Position numbers and translations under genes: made by a program. From Sedimentitalea todarodis (GTDB lineage Bacteria > Pseudomonadota > Alphaproteobacteria > Rhodobacterales > Rhodobacteraceae), in NCBI RefSeq assembly GCF_032595355.1, contig NZ_JASMWN010000005.1, positions 62,001 to 126,000 on the forward strand: a stretch of DNA of 64,000 bases. The letters run 5' to 3'. Positions 42,733 through 51,287 of the stretch are shown here, in pieces. Under the pieces are notes generated by a model. The model ran no database searches and had not been told where the DNA came from. It saw only the letters and a program-made list of their open reading frames with translations. The stretch's first letter is position 1, and each line of letters begins with the position of its first letter.

Positions 42733-43491
42733 TCAGATGTCGCGGAACTTGCGTTCCATCAGGCGCTGAAACAGGCGGGGAGACAACCCGTTGAGCCACC
42801 AGGCAAGCCACGCCACACGTCCCACCGGGATCAACGGTGCCCCCCGGTCCAATCCGCGCAGAATTGTGTCTGCCGCCTGTTCGGCGGTAATATCGCCCAA
42901 CCCGTCGGTTGCCGCGCCGGGGCGGGATGTGCCGTCTGCGCGAAACTCTGGGTTTCCGACATTCGTCGCAATAAAGGAAGGGGCCGCAATCTGGCAGCGC
43001 ACCCCATATTGGACCTCTTCGGAGCGCAGGGACTTGAAGAACCCCTCGAGCGCGTGTTTGGATGCGGCATAGGCCGTGCGATGAAACAGCGGTGCGAACC
43101 CGGCCACCGAGGAAATCGCCAGATGTGTACCGTGCGCCGCGCGCACCGGATGCAACAGTGCACCCGCAAGTGCCGTCGCAGAGAAATAGTTGACTTCGAA
43201 GATCTTGCGATGCGCTGACTCCTGCATGTCTCCAAAGGCGCTGATCTGCGTGATGCCGGCATTATAGATCACCAGGTCGATCTCCGGATAGTCGCGCCGA
43301 ATCCGGTCGGTGGCAGCGGCAAGCTGGTCCTGGTCCGTAAGATCGCAGGCTATGGGCAGTTGAAGCTCGGTTCTGGGCACGCCGTCGATGTTCAGATCCA
43401 GCAGGATCGTGCGGTAGCCACGCCCTTGCAAGCGCTCTGCCATGGCCCGGCCCAGACCACCCGCACCACCGGAGATCACAGCTGTCTTCAC
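42733..43491 (-). CDS. SDR family oxidoreductase
   Basis: A 252-residue short-chain dehydrogenase. NAD(P) loop SGGAGGLGRAM, NAG in VIYNAGITQ, Ser in HLAISSVAGF and YxxxK in AYAASKHAL. The GTG at 43491 is the start, because GGAGG stands four bases before it and it overlaps the epimerase stop by four bases (GTGA). Third gene from the end of the TetR-controlled unit. The hydrophobic C-terminus (VAWLAWWLNGLSPRLFQ) suggests membrane contact or a lipid-like substrate. Confidence 0.9.
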   Translation of the reverse strand: MKTAVISGGAGGLGRAMAERLQGRGYRTILLDLNIDGVPRTELQLPIACDLTDQDQLAAATDRIRRDYPEIDLVIYNAGITQISAFGDMQESAHRKIFEVNYFSATALAGALLHPVRAAHGTHLAISSVAGFAPLFHRTAYAASKHALEGFFKSLRSEEVQYGVRCQIAAPSFIATNVGNPEFRADGTSRPGAATDGLGDITAEQAADTILRGLDRGAPLIPVGRVAWLAWWLNGLSPRLFQRLMERKFRDI

Positions 43492-44420
43492 AGTCCCTCC
43501 GCCTGTTTCCAATGCTCAAAGACCTCGCGGCTGGTTTTCTGCGGCACATAGCCAAAATCCGACTTCAGCGCATCATTGGCCAGAACCGGTCGGTGTTGCA
43601 GGAAGCATACCTGCTCGGGCCCATAGCGGCTGAGACGCAAGGGGCGCGCGACGGCAAGCGCGGCCCTGAGCAACGCCGCCGGCAGATGCAGCACCGGTTT
43701 GCCAAGAGCGCGCGCCAGTTCTTCGATCCCCATGGCACCATCCCCGGCGACATTGAAGATGCCGGCAGGCCCATCCGTGGCGGCGCGCCTTAGAATACAT
43801 GCCAGATCCTCGGTCCAGACAAACACAAACGGACTATCGCATCCGCGAACGGCAAGCAGACGCGGCTTGTGAAACAATGCGGTAATCTGATTGTCGGTGC
43901 CCTCTCCCAGAACCGTACCGACCCGCAATACCACCTGCTCCAACTCCGGCCTGCTCCGGCGCGCCTCGGCCAGCATCTCTTCGACCAGTCGTTTGTGATG
44001 GGCATAGGGAAAGGCCGCATTGCCGCGCAGGGGATCCGTTTCACGCAGCGGCACCGGATTGGCGGCGTCGTACCCATAGGCCGCGCCTGAAGACGTAACC
44101 ACCAGCCGCCGCACGCCGTTATCGAGCGCCGCCGTGAGCACATTCTGTGTCCCCTTGACATCCACCGCAAAGGCGGCATCGCGGCTCATTCCCCTGGATG
44201 GCGTTACGATCGAAGCAAGATGCACGATCACCTCCGGACGGTGCCGCGCAATCACGCGCCCCGCATCTTCACCCGTCACATCGAGCTTTTCAGCCGACAC
44301 ATGTGGCGGCAGGTCCCCGGCAGGTGCGAGATCGGTCGCAATCACCTCGTGCTCCTCCAGCGACCGCACAAGTGCGCGGCCGATCATGCCGGATGCGCCG
44401 GTAATCAGGATACGGCTCAT
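43488..44420 (-). CDS. NAD-dependent epimerase/dehydratase family protein
   Basis: A 310-residue extended SDR. Glycine motif TGASGMIGRAL, then HLASIV, Ser in VVTSSGAAYG and YxxxK in PYAHHKRLVEEML. Members act on nucleotide sugars or on 3-beta-hydroxysteroids. It overlaps SBF and SDR genes by four bases on either side. The steroid-type alternative fits the symporter next to it, but the substrate is open. Confidence 0.88.
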   Translation of the reverse strand: MSRILITGASGMIGRALVRSLEEHEVIATDLAPAGDLPPHVSAEKLDVTGEDAGRVIARHRPEVIVHLASIVTPSRGMSRDAAFAVDVKGTQNVLTAALDNGVRRLVVTSSGAAYGYDAANPVPLRETDPLRGNAAFPYAHHKRLVEEMLAEARRSRPELEQVVLRVGTVLGEGTDNQITALFHKPRLLAVRGCDSPFVFVWTEDLACILRRAATDGPAGIFNVAGDGAMGIEELARALGKPVLHLPAALLRAALAVARPLRLSRYGPEQVCFLQHRPVLANDALKSDFGYVPQKTSREVFEHWKQAEGL

Positions 44421-45319
44421 CGCGCGGCCTCCGTCCGGTTCAGGACCGCGGCCAGCGCCAGCCCCGAGATCGCGTGCCAGATGCCCCAGAAAGCGGCAAC
44501 CACCGCCATGCCGCCAAGCCCGCCAAAGAATCCGAAGATCAGCACGAGACCAAGGCCGGAATTCTGGATACCGGTTTCGATGGTAATGGCGCGCCGATCA
44601 AAGGGCGAAACGCCCGCTAGCGTTGCACAGCCATACCCCGCCGCGAGCGCAAGCGTGTTGTGCAGGATGACAAGCAGTGCGACGGCTCCGGCAAAGTGCA
44701 GAAAAAATGCCCAGTTCGCGGCAAGGGCAAGCAGGACAAACGCGACGAAAATACCGAACGAGATCCATTGCAACATCGGCCGGATACGGGCGGCAATATC
44801 CGGACGACGGGTGTTCAGCATCACACCCAACACCAGCGGCAAGACCAGCATCAGCCCGACGGTGATCGCCACCGTCATCGGTTCAATCGCGGTGCGCCGC
44901 AAAATCTCACGCGTCGGCTCGTAAAGGCTGCCCCAGAAGGCGATGTTGAACGGGGTGACAAAGATCGTGGCAATCGTGGCAAAGGCGGTCATGGAAACCG
45001 ACAGCGCCGCGTTTCCTCCTGCCCGGTGGGTGATGAAATTGGAAATGTTTCCGCCGGGACAGGCCGCCACCAGGATCAGGCCGAGGGCGATCGACGGCCG
45101 CGGGTGCATCACCAGAACCAGGCAATAGGTCAGCGCGGGCAACGCGACAAATTGCGAGATCAGCCCCGTGATCAGCGGCTTGGGCGCGTGCACCAGACGG
45201 TGGAAATCGGACGGCTTCAGGTCAATCGCGACCGAGAACATCACGATCGCAAGCACCGTGTTCAAAATCATCAGCGAGCCGGGGCTGAAATTCAGAACGA
45301 CATCGTCGATGCCGGTCAT
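44417..45319 (-). CDS. Bile acid:sodium symporter (SBF) family transporter
   Basis: A 300-residue membrane protein of the SBF/BASS family, which couples sodium to uptake of organic acids. About nine or ten spans; the conserved phrase ACPGGNISNFITHRAGGN and the second motif ETGIQNSGLGLVLI are typical of the sodium sites. ATGA overlaps with both neighbours put it in one operon. Confidence 0.9.
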   Translation of the reverse strand: MTGIDDVVLNFSPGSLMILNTVLAIVMFSVAIDLKPSDFHRLVHAPKPLITGLISQFVALPALTYCLVLVMHPRPSIALGLILVAACPGGNISNFITHRAGGNAALSVSMTAFATIATIFVTPFNIAFWGSLYEPTREILRRTAIEPMTVAITVGLMLVLPLVLGVMLNTRRPDIAARIRPMLQWISFGIFVAFVLLALAANWAFFLHFAGAVALLVILHNTLALAAGYGCATLAGVSPFDRRAITIETGIQNSGLGLVLIFGFFGGLGGMAVVAAFWGIWHAISGLALAAVLNRTEAAR

Positions 45320-46632
45320 GCGCCCTGCCCGCCAAGCGCCTTGATCCAGGCGTTGAGCGCGCCGCGATAGGTTGCCTTGTCCACGTAATAGGCCATGCGG
45401 GCAACGTTCAGATAATTTTCGCCACCGGTTGCGCGGGTAAAGGTATCGGCCTTCTCCGCCTGCAACAGACGCGCCTCGTTCCGGGCCAGCCGCAACCCGG
45501 CAATATAGCGGGCGACCATCTCGGCCTGTTCGTGGCGACCCTGCCAGCCAAGACCCGTCGCCTCGATCATGCCCAGCACAAAGAGATCATCGCGCTTGGG
45601 GTGCATGGCATTGAGGAACAGATGCGGCGCATCGCCCTGCCAGTTCAGCAGCGCTTCATCAATAAACGGATAGTGCAACCGATACCCCGTGGCCGCGAGG
45701 ATCAGATCATACTCGGCGTGGCTGCCATCCTTGAAGTGGACCGTATGCCCATCAAGGCGGTCAATATCCGGGCGAACGCGCAAATCGCCATGTCCCGCGT
45801 GGTAGAGAACCAGCGAATTGACGATCGGGTGGCTCTCGTAGAGTTTGTAGTCGGGCTTGGGAAAGCCGTATTTCTGCGGGTTGCCGACGAACCAGCCGAG
45901 TATCAGAGCGTCGACCTTGCGTTTGAGCCATTTTGGCATCTTGAGTCTGCCGCCCACCGTGTCGGCTGGTTTGCCAAAGACGTACTTAGGAACAAAGTAA
46001 TAACCGCGTCGCATCGACAAATCGCAGCTTGCGCCGTGATGGATTGCATCCACCGCGATGTCACAACCGGAATTGCCCGCGCCCACGACAAGGACACGTT
46101 TGCCGTCAAACTGTTTGGCGCTGCGATAGTCGGCGGCGTGGATCAACATGCCATCGAACCTGCCGGAAAAACGGGGCCGGTTGGGTTCGGAAAGCGTGCC
46201 ATTGGCGATCAGCACGCCGGCAAAGATCGCCTCGTGCTCGCCATCCGGATCGCGCCAGACCACACGCCAACCATCGCCGGTTTCCCCCAGAGGTTCGGTC
46301 CGCACCACTTCGGCGTTGAAACAGTAGTGACGCCGCAGATCAAAATGATCGGCGAAATCGTTGAAATACCGCTTCATTTCATGATGCGACGGATACTCCG
46401 CCACCTCGTCCCGCATGGGAAAGTCGGCAAATTCGGTCATCCGCTTGGACGAAATCAAATGCGCGCTCTCATACATGGTGGATTTCGGGTTATCGATATC
46501 CCAGAGGCCGCCCACACCGGTGTGCATCTCGAACCCCTGAAAGGCGATACCTTGTTCCTGCAGTGTTTTGGCCGCAGCCAAACCCATTGGACCCGCGCCG
46601 ATCAGGGCAAACTGTTCGCGCGTCTCGGTCAT
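45316..46632 (-). CDS. Flavin-containing monooxygenase
   Basis: A 438-residue FAD/NADPH monooxygenase. FAD loop LIGAGPMGLAAAK, NADPH loop VVGAGNSGCDIA, the FMO pattern F-x-G-x3-H-x3-Y (FDGMLIHAADY) and ATGY (LAATGYRLHYP). It may hydroxylate, or insert oxygen into, a ketone or amine. ATG 46632 has GGAG seven bases upstream. First gene of the TetR-divergent operon FMO-SBF-epimerase-SDR. Confidence 0.9.
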   Translation of the reverse strand: MTETREQFALIGAGPMGLAAAKTLQEQGIAFQGFEMHTGVGGLWDIDNPKSTMYESAHLISSKRMTEFADFPMRDEVAEYPSHHEMKRYFNDFADHFDLRRHYCFNAEVVRTEPLGETGDGWRVVWRDPDGEHEAIFAGVLIANGTLSEPNRPRFSGRFDGMLIHAADYRSAKQFDGKRVLVVGAGNSGCDIAVDAIHHGASCDLSMRRGYYFVPKYVFGKPADTVGGRLKMPKWLKRKVDALILGWFVGNPQKYGFPKPDYKLYESHPIVNSLVLYHAGHGDLRVRPDIDRLDGHTVHFKDGSHAEYDLILAATGYRLHYPFIDEALLNWQGDAPHLFLNAMHPKRDDLFVLGMIEATGLGWQGRHEQAEMVARYIAGLRLARNEARLLQAEKADTFTRATGGENYLNVARMAYYVDKATYRGALNAWIKALGGQGA

Positions 46633-46662
46633 GCGCATTCTCCACCAACAATCTGCGTTAAC

Positions 46663-46678
46663 TTGAACACATGTTCAA
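46663..46678. promoter_or_regulatory. TetR operator candidate TTGAACA-CA-TGTTCAA
   Basis: Seven-base perfect arms with a two-base centre, 31 bases upstream of the monooxygenase start. It covers the first possible ATG of the tetR gene (46671), which supports a later start. Typical layout for a divergent self-regulated TetR unit. Confidence 0.65.
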
Positions 46679-46697
46679 TATAAGGCAAGATGATTTT

Positions 46698-47354
46698 ATG
46701 AGGATACCGAAAAAACAACGACAACGGGCCCCTTCCAGGCGGGCGATCCAGTCGCGGGAACGGATTCTGGACGCGGCGGAAATCGTGTTCGCGGACAAGG
46801 GATTTGACGGGGCAACCCTGCGGCAGATCGCCGAGCGTGCAAAGACACAGGTCGGGCTAGTGCATCATCATGGAGGCGGCAAGGCAGAACTCTTCGCGCA
46901 GACTGTGGCACGGCGGGCCGATGACCTGTCAGCATTGCGACTCAAAATGTTGACGGCGCGCAAGGCGGCAGGGACGTTGACGGTCGAAGGCCTGCTGGAG
47001 TGCTTTGTCGGTCCCTATCTGGAAAGGGCCGCGAGCGGGGACGTGCAATGGCTGGCCTATGCGCGGCTGGTCGCGCATGTGTCCGCCGATCCGCGATGGC
47101 GGGAACTGGCGGCGGTGTGTTTTGATCCCACGGCAAACCGTTTCATCGATGAGATCGCTGCCCTGTTTCCCGACGCCCCGCGCGGCGCAATTGCGTCGGG
47201 GTTTGTCTATACCGTGTCCGCGATGCTGGCAGTGCTGACCTCGACCTGGCGGATCGAGACCCTGGGGGCCGTTGATCCGGGCGGCCCTGACCGGCAAGAA
47301 GAGTTGGTGCGCTTCTGCGCAGCCGGGATCCGGGCGAACCTGGAAGGCTGCTGA
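46698..47354 (+). CDS. TetR family transcriptional regulator
   Basis: About 218 residues. The N-terminal helix-turn-helix is RILDAAEIVFADKGFDGATLRQIAERA, followed by the degenerate recognition stretch VGLVHHHGGGKAEL where most TetR proteins have YYHF-x-SKEEL. The C-terminus (residues 100-218) is the ligand domain. ATG 46698 is preferred because the palindromic operator would otherwise lie inside the coding frame; the ORF from 46671 adds nine residues. Presumed to repress the adjacent monooxygenase operon. Confidence 0.85.
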   Translation: MRIPKKQRQRAPSRRAIQSRERILDAAEIVFADKGFDGATLRQIAERAKTQVGLVHHHGGGKAELFAQTVARRADDLSALRLKMLTARKAAGTLTVEGLLECFVGPYLERAASGDVQWLAYARLVAHVSADPRWRELAAVCFDPTANRFIDEIAALFPDAPRGAIASGFVYTVSAMLAVLTSTWRIETLGAVDPGGPDRQEELVRFCAAGIRANLEGC

Positions 47355-47405
47355 CGCATCCGCACGACAAGCCAAAGACAGACGACTTCGCCCGCCCCGG
47401 CGCAT

Positions 47406-48053
47406 TCAGCCCGCAAGCTTGCCGGCTTCGCGTGCGAGCGCCTCGATACCGGACCAGTCGCCGGCATTCATCAGGTCGACAGGGGCAACCCAACTGCCGC
47501 CCGCGCAAAGGACGTTGGCCAAGGACAGGTAGCTGCTGGCGTTCCTGGTGCTGACGCCGCCGGTTGGACAAAACGTGATCTGCGGCAGCGGCGCACCGAT
47601 CCCCTTGAGCGCGGGCGCTCCGCCAGAGGCTTCGGCGGGGAAGAATTTCAGCATGTCATAGCCACGTTCCAAGAGCATCATCGCTTCGGTTGCGGTCGCG
47701 GCACCCGGCAGGGTTGGCAGGCCTTCCGCCTCGCAGGCATCGAGCAGACCCGGCGTCGACCCCGGCGAAACGCCGAAGAGCGCCCCGGCCTCGCGCGCAG
47801 CGCGCACATCGGCGGGGGTGACCAACGTCCCTGCCCCGACGATGCCGCCGGGAACCTCAGCCATGATCCGGATCGCCTCGAGCGCGACCGGCGTGCGCAG
47901 GGTGACCTCAAGCGCAGGCAAACCACCGGCGACTAACGCTTCGGCAAGCGGGCGGGCATGAGCAACGTCGTGGATCACCAGCACCGGGACGATAGGCGCG
48001 CGCGCACAAATCTCTCGGGTGCGCCGGCTGGCGTCTTTAGGGGTCAGAGGCAT
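47406..48053 (-). CDS. eda: KDPG/KHG aldolase (Eda)
   Basis: A 215-residue Entner-Doudoroff aldolase that splits 2-keto-3-deoxy-6-phosphogluconate into pyruvate and glyceraldehyde 3-phosphate. The Schiff-base lysine is in DMLKFFPAEASGG, the Glu and Arg in LEVTLRTPVALEA and the phosphate loop in CPTGGV. It starts four bases after the edd stop. Confidence 0.96.
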   Translation of the reverse strand: MPLTPKDASRRTREICARAPIVPVLVIHDVAHARPLAEALVAGGLPALEVTLRTPVALEAIRIMAEVPGGIVGAGTLVTPADVRAAREAGALFGVSPGSTPGLLDACEAEGLPTLPGAATATEAMMLLERGYDMLKFFPAEASGGAPALKGIGAPLPQITFCPTGGVSTRNASSYLSLANVLCAGGSWVAPVDLMNAGDWSGIEALAREAGKLAG

Positions 48054-48056
48054 GAA

Positions 48057-49865
48057 TCATACTCCGAATATAGTGGCGCCGCTGTCTGCGGAGCAGACGG
48101 CACGGCGGAAATTGGCAAAGAGTTCGCGGCCCAACCCGGCCTCGTTCGCGGAAAGATCCGCTTGCGCGGCGGGACGGTCATGCACCCCTTCGGTCAGGAT
48201 TTCAAGCGCCCCGACATCGGCGTCGACCCGCAGGATATCCCCGTCTTGCAGGCGGGAAATCGCCCCGCCATCCAATGCCTCGGGGCTGACATGGATCGCC
48301 GCAGGCACCTTGCCCGACGCGCCGGACATCCGCCCGTCGGTGACCAAGGCCACCTTGAGACCACGCCCCTGCAGAATCGCCAGCATGGGCGTCAGGCTGT
48401 GCAACTCGGGCATGCCGTTGGCCTTTGGCCCTTGAAAGCGGACGACGACGATGGTGTCGGAGGTGAATTCGCCCGCCTTGAACGCGGTCTTGACGTCGTC
48501 CTGATCGTGAAACACCCGGACAGGGGCCTCGATCACGCGATGATCCGGCGCAACGGCCGAGATCTTCATCACGGCAGTGCCCAGATTGCCAGCAAGGCGT
48601 TTCAAACCGCCATTTGACTGGAACGGATCGGACGCCGGGCGCAGGATCTTGTCATTCAGCGAAATTCCACTGCCCTGCTCCCAGCTGAGCAGACCGTCCT
48701 TTAGCCTTGGTTCGGTGGTGTAATGGGCCAGCCCCTCGCCCGCGACGGTGCGGGTATCGGGATGCAGCAGGCCGGCTGACAGCAGATCGCCGATCATGTA
48801 CCCCAGCCCGCCCGCAGCATGGAAGTGGTTTACATCCGCGAGACCATTGGGATAGACCCGCGCCATCAGCGGCACGACATCGGAGAGTTCGGAGAAATCC
48901 TGCCAGTCGAGAATGATGCCCCCGGCCCGCGCCATCGCCACAAGATGGATGAGCAGATTGGTGGAGCCGCCAGTGGCATTCAGCCCGACGATGCCATTCA
49001 CGAATGCGCGTTCATCAAGGATGTCGCAGACCGGTGTATAGTCATTCCCAAGTGCACTGAGCGACAATGCCCGGCGGGCGCCCTCGGCGGTCAGCGCATC
49101 GCGCAGGTCGGTGTTGGGATTGACAAAGCTCGACCCCGGAAGATGCAGGCCCATGAACTCCATCAGCATCTGGTTGGTGTTCGCGGTGCCGTAAAAGGTA
49201 CAGGTGCCGGGACCATGATAGGCCGCCATCTCCGCCGCCATCAGCGCATCGCGCCCAACCTCGCCTGCGGCAAATTTCTGGCGAACCTTGGCCTTTTCAT
49301 CATTGGCCAGACCGCTTGTCATGGGACCGGCGGGCAGGAACACGATGGGCAGGTGTCCAAAGGCCTGAGCGGCGATGACCAGCCCCGGCACGATCTTGTC
49401 GCAAACGCCGAGAAAGACAGCCGCGTCAAACGTGTTGTGGCTCATCGCGACCCCGGCGGCGAGCGCGATCACGTCGCGGGAAAACAGGCTGAGTTCCATG
49501 CCAGCCTCGCCCTGTGTGACGCCGTCACACATGGCCGGAACGCCCCCTGCCACCTGCGCCGTTCCGCCAACCTTGCGCGCGGCGGCGCGGATCAATTCCG
49601 GGTAGCGCTCAAAGGGCTGGTGAGCGGACAGCATGTCGTTATAGGCGGTGACAATGCCGAGGTTGCCGCCCGTCCCCGTTGCGAGCGCATCCTGATCGGG
49701 ACCGGCGCCGGCAAAGGCGTGGGCCTGCCCGCTGCAGGACAGATGCGCGCGGGCCGGACCCTTGTCAGCAGCTTGGCGCATACGGTCGAGATAGATACCC
49801 CGCGTTTCGCTGCTGCGGGCAATGATGCGGTCCGTGACTTCGGCGATTTTGACATGTAAAACCAT
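48057..49865 (-). CDS. edd: Phosphogluconate dehydratase (Edd)
   Basis: A 602-residue iron-sulfur dehydratase of the IlvD/Edd family. Cluster cysteines are in PAMCDGVTQGEAGMELSL and GVCDKIVPG, with GGSTNLLIHL in the second half and the C-terminal GRMSGASGKVPAAIH. ATG 49865 gives MVLHVKIAEVTDRI; a 35-codon longer frame has no family similarity. Cotranscribed with eda. Confidence 0.96.
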   Translation of the reverse strand: MVLHVKIAEVTDRIIARSSETRGIYLDRMRQAADKGPARAHLSCSGQAHAFAGAGPDQDALATGTGGNLGIVTAYNDMLSAHQPFERYPELIRAAARKVGGTAQVAGGVPAMCDGVTQGEAGMELSLFSRDVIALAAGVAMSHNTFDAAVFLGVCDKIVPGLVIAAQAFGHLPIVFLPAGPMTSGLANDEKAKVRQKFAAGEVGRDALMAAEMAAYHGPGTCTFYGTANTNQMLMEFMGLHLPGSSFVNPNTDLRDALTAEGARRALSLSALGNDYTPVCDILDERAFVNGIVGLNATGGSTNLLIHLVAMARAGGIILDWQDFSELSDVVPLMARVYPNGLADVNHFHAAGGLGYMIGDLLSAGLLHPDTRTVAGEGLAHYTTEPRLKDGLLSWEQGSGISLNDKILRPASDPFQSNGGLKRLAGNLGTAVMKISAVAPDHRVIEAPVRVFHDQDDVKTAFKAGEFTSDTIVVVRFQGPKANGMPELHSLTPMLAILQGRGLKVALVTDGRMSGASGKVPAAIHVSPEALDGGAISRLQDGDILRVDADVGALEILTEGVHDRPAAQADLSANEAGLGRELFANFRRAVCSADSGATIFGV

Positions 49866-50179
49866 GAGAGAGCTTTCTCTTTCAAGTCTGGTCGCGTTTG
49901 GGTCCGGTACATGGGTCTTTTTGCGAAGTCTCGACAACACCGCCCGAAATTTCCAGTACCTGTGACGCAACTGGTGAAGTAAAGATCGATGGTAGCGCTA
50001 ACACTTCTCGCTGCACACGGCAAGCCCAAACCCCCCGTTGCCGAGCCCGTTTGCTGGCCAATGCGCTTCCACCACGCCGCCGGCATGCATGTGAGCCTTT
50101 CATCATGTGGACATTGTTATAGTCTGAAAGAAAACAGGATCCGGTCAATGAACCGGATCGACAATATCCAACGGGGAAC
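49866..50179. promoter_or_regulatory. Divergent edd / ABC-transporter control region
   Basis: A 314-base gap. It contains a LacI-type operator candidate TGGTAGCGCTAACA (49990-50003, core TAGCGCTA palindrome) on the edd side. On the other side, 21 bases before potA, a palindrome GATCCGGT-N6-ACCGGATC (50138-50159) forms an eight-pair hairpin or operator. No credible gene was seen. Confidence 0.55.
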
Positions 50180-51283
50180 ATGGATCAATTATCAAGCCCA
50201 GACATCGCGTCTGATATTTCTGCGGTTGACGTCAACCGTGTCTCGAAAATTTTCGGTGGAGAGCAGGAGGTGCGGGCGCTTGACGATGTTTCGGTCTCGA
50301 TCCGCCGAAACGAGTTCTTCACCCTGCTTGGCCCATCCGGATGTGGCAAGACCACGCTGTTGCGGCTGATCGCCGGGTTTGAGTCGCCGACGATGGGATC
50401 GATACAATTGGCGGGGCGCGATATCTCCCGGCTACCCCCGAACCAGCGCCCGATCAATACGGTGTTTCAGAACTATGCGCTTTTTCCGCATATGAGCGTC
50501 GCGGGCAACATCGCATTTGGTCTCGAAATGCTGGGCAAGCCCAAGGCAGAGATCGCCGAAACGGTGGACCGGATGCTGCAGCTGGTGCAGATGGAGGCGC
50601 TCAAGACGCGGCGCACCTCCGAGATCTCGGGCGGACAGCAGCAACGCGTGGCCCTTGCCCGCGCACTGGCGCCCCATCCCGAGGTTCTGTTGCTGGACGA
50701 ACCGCTGTCGGCGCTGGATCTCAAGCTGCGCAAGGAGATGCAGATCGAGCTGAAGCGTCTGCAACACGAAACCGGGATCACCTTCATCTTTGTCACCCAC
50801 GACCAGGAAGAAGCGCTGACCATGTCCGACCGGATCGCGGTAATGAGCGCTGGCAAGATCCTTCAGATCGGCACGCCACGGGATATCTACGAACGGCCAG
50901 CAGAGCGGTTCGTGGCGAATTTCATCGGCGAGTCCAATTTCCTGGATGCCGAACTGGCGGGCAACACCGTCACTCTGCACGCCGGAGGCCGGTTCCAGGC
51001 ACAGATCCCGGAAGGCGTTGCCGATGGGCCGGTCAGTGTATTGGTCCGCCCCGAACACGCGCAGGTGCGTGCCGGCACCGCTGGCGACGGCGAAATCGGC
51101 GCGGTGATCGAAACCGTGGTCTATTCTGGCGACGCAACCTCTGTGCATATGCGTCTGGGCACCGGGGAGCTGGTCAAGGCGCGGCTGTCAAACGCTCCGG
51201 GTGCCGGAAGCGAATTGCCCGGCGAAGGCGGTGCGGTCACCATGACCATCGCACCCAACGCCATCACCGTGCTGAGGGATTGA
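50180..51283 (+). CDS. potA: Polyamine-type ABC transporter ATPase
   Basis: A 367-residue ABC ATPase. Walker A GPSGCGKTTLL, Q-loop FQNYALFPHM, signature SGGQQQRVALARAL, Walker B LLLDEPLSALD and His loop FVTHDQEEAL. The C-terminal TOBE region (about 260-360) and RPEHAQV phrase match PotA/OpuCA-like importers. Four bases separate it from the first permease. Confidence 0.93.
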   Translation: MDQLSSPDIASDISAVDVNRVSKIFGGEQEVRALDDVSVSIRRNEFFTLLGPSGCGKTTLLRLIAGFESPTMGSIQLAGRDISRLPPNQRPINTVFQNYALFPHMSVAGNIAFGLEMLGKPKAEIAETVDRMLQLVQMEALKTRRTSEISGGQQQRVALARALAPHPEVLLLDEPLSALDLKLRKEMQIELKRLQHETGITFIFVTHDQEEALTMSDRIAVMSAGKILQIGTPRDIYERPAERFVANFIGESNFLDAELAGNTVTLHAGGRFQAQIPEGVADGPVSVLVRPEHAQVRAGTAGDGEIGAVIETVVYSGDATSVHMRLGTGELVKARLSNAPGAGSELPGEGGAVTMTIAPNAITVLRD

Positions 51284-51287
51284 GGCC

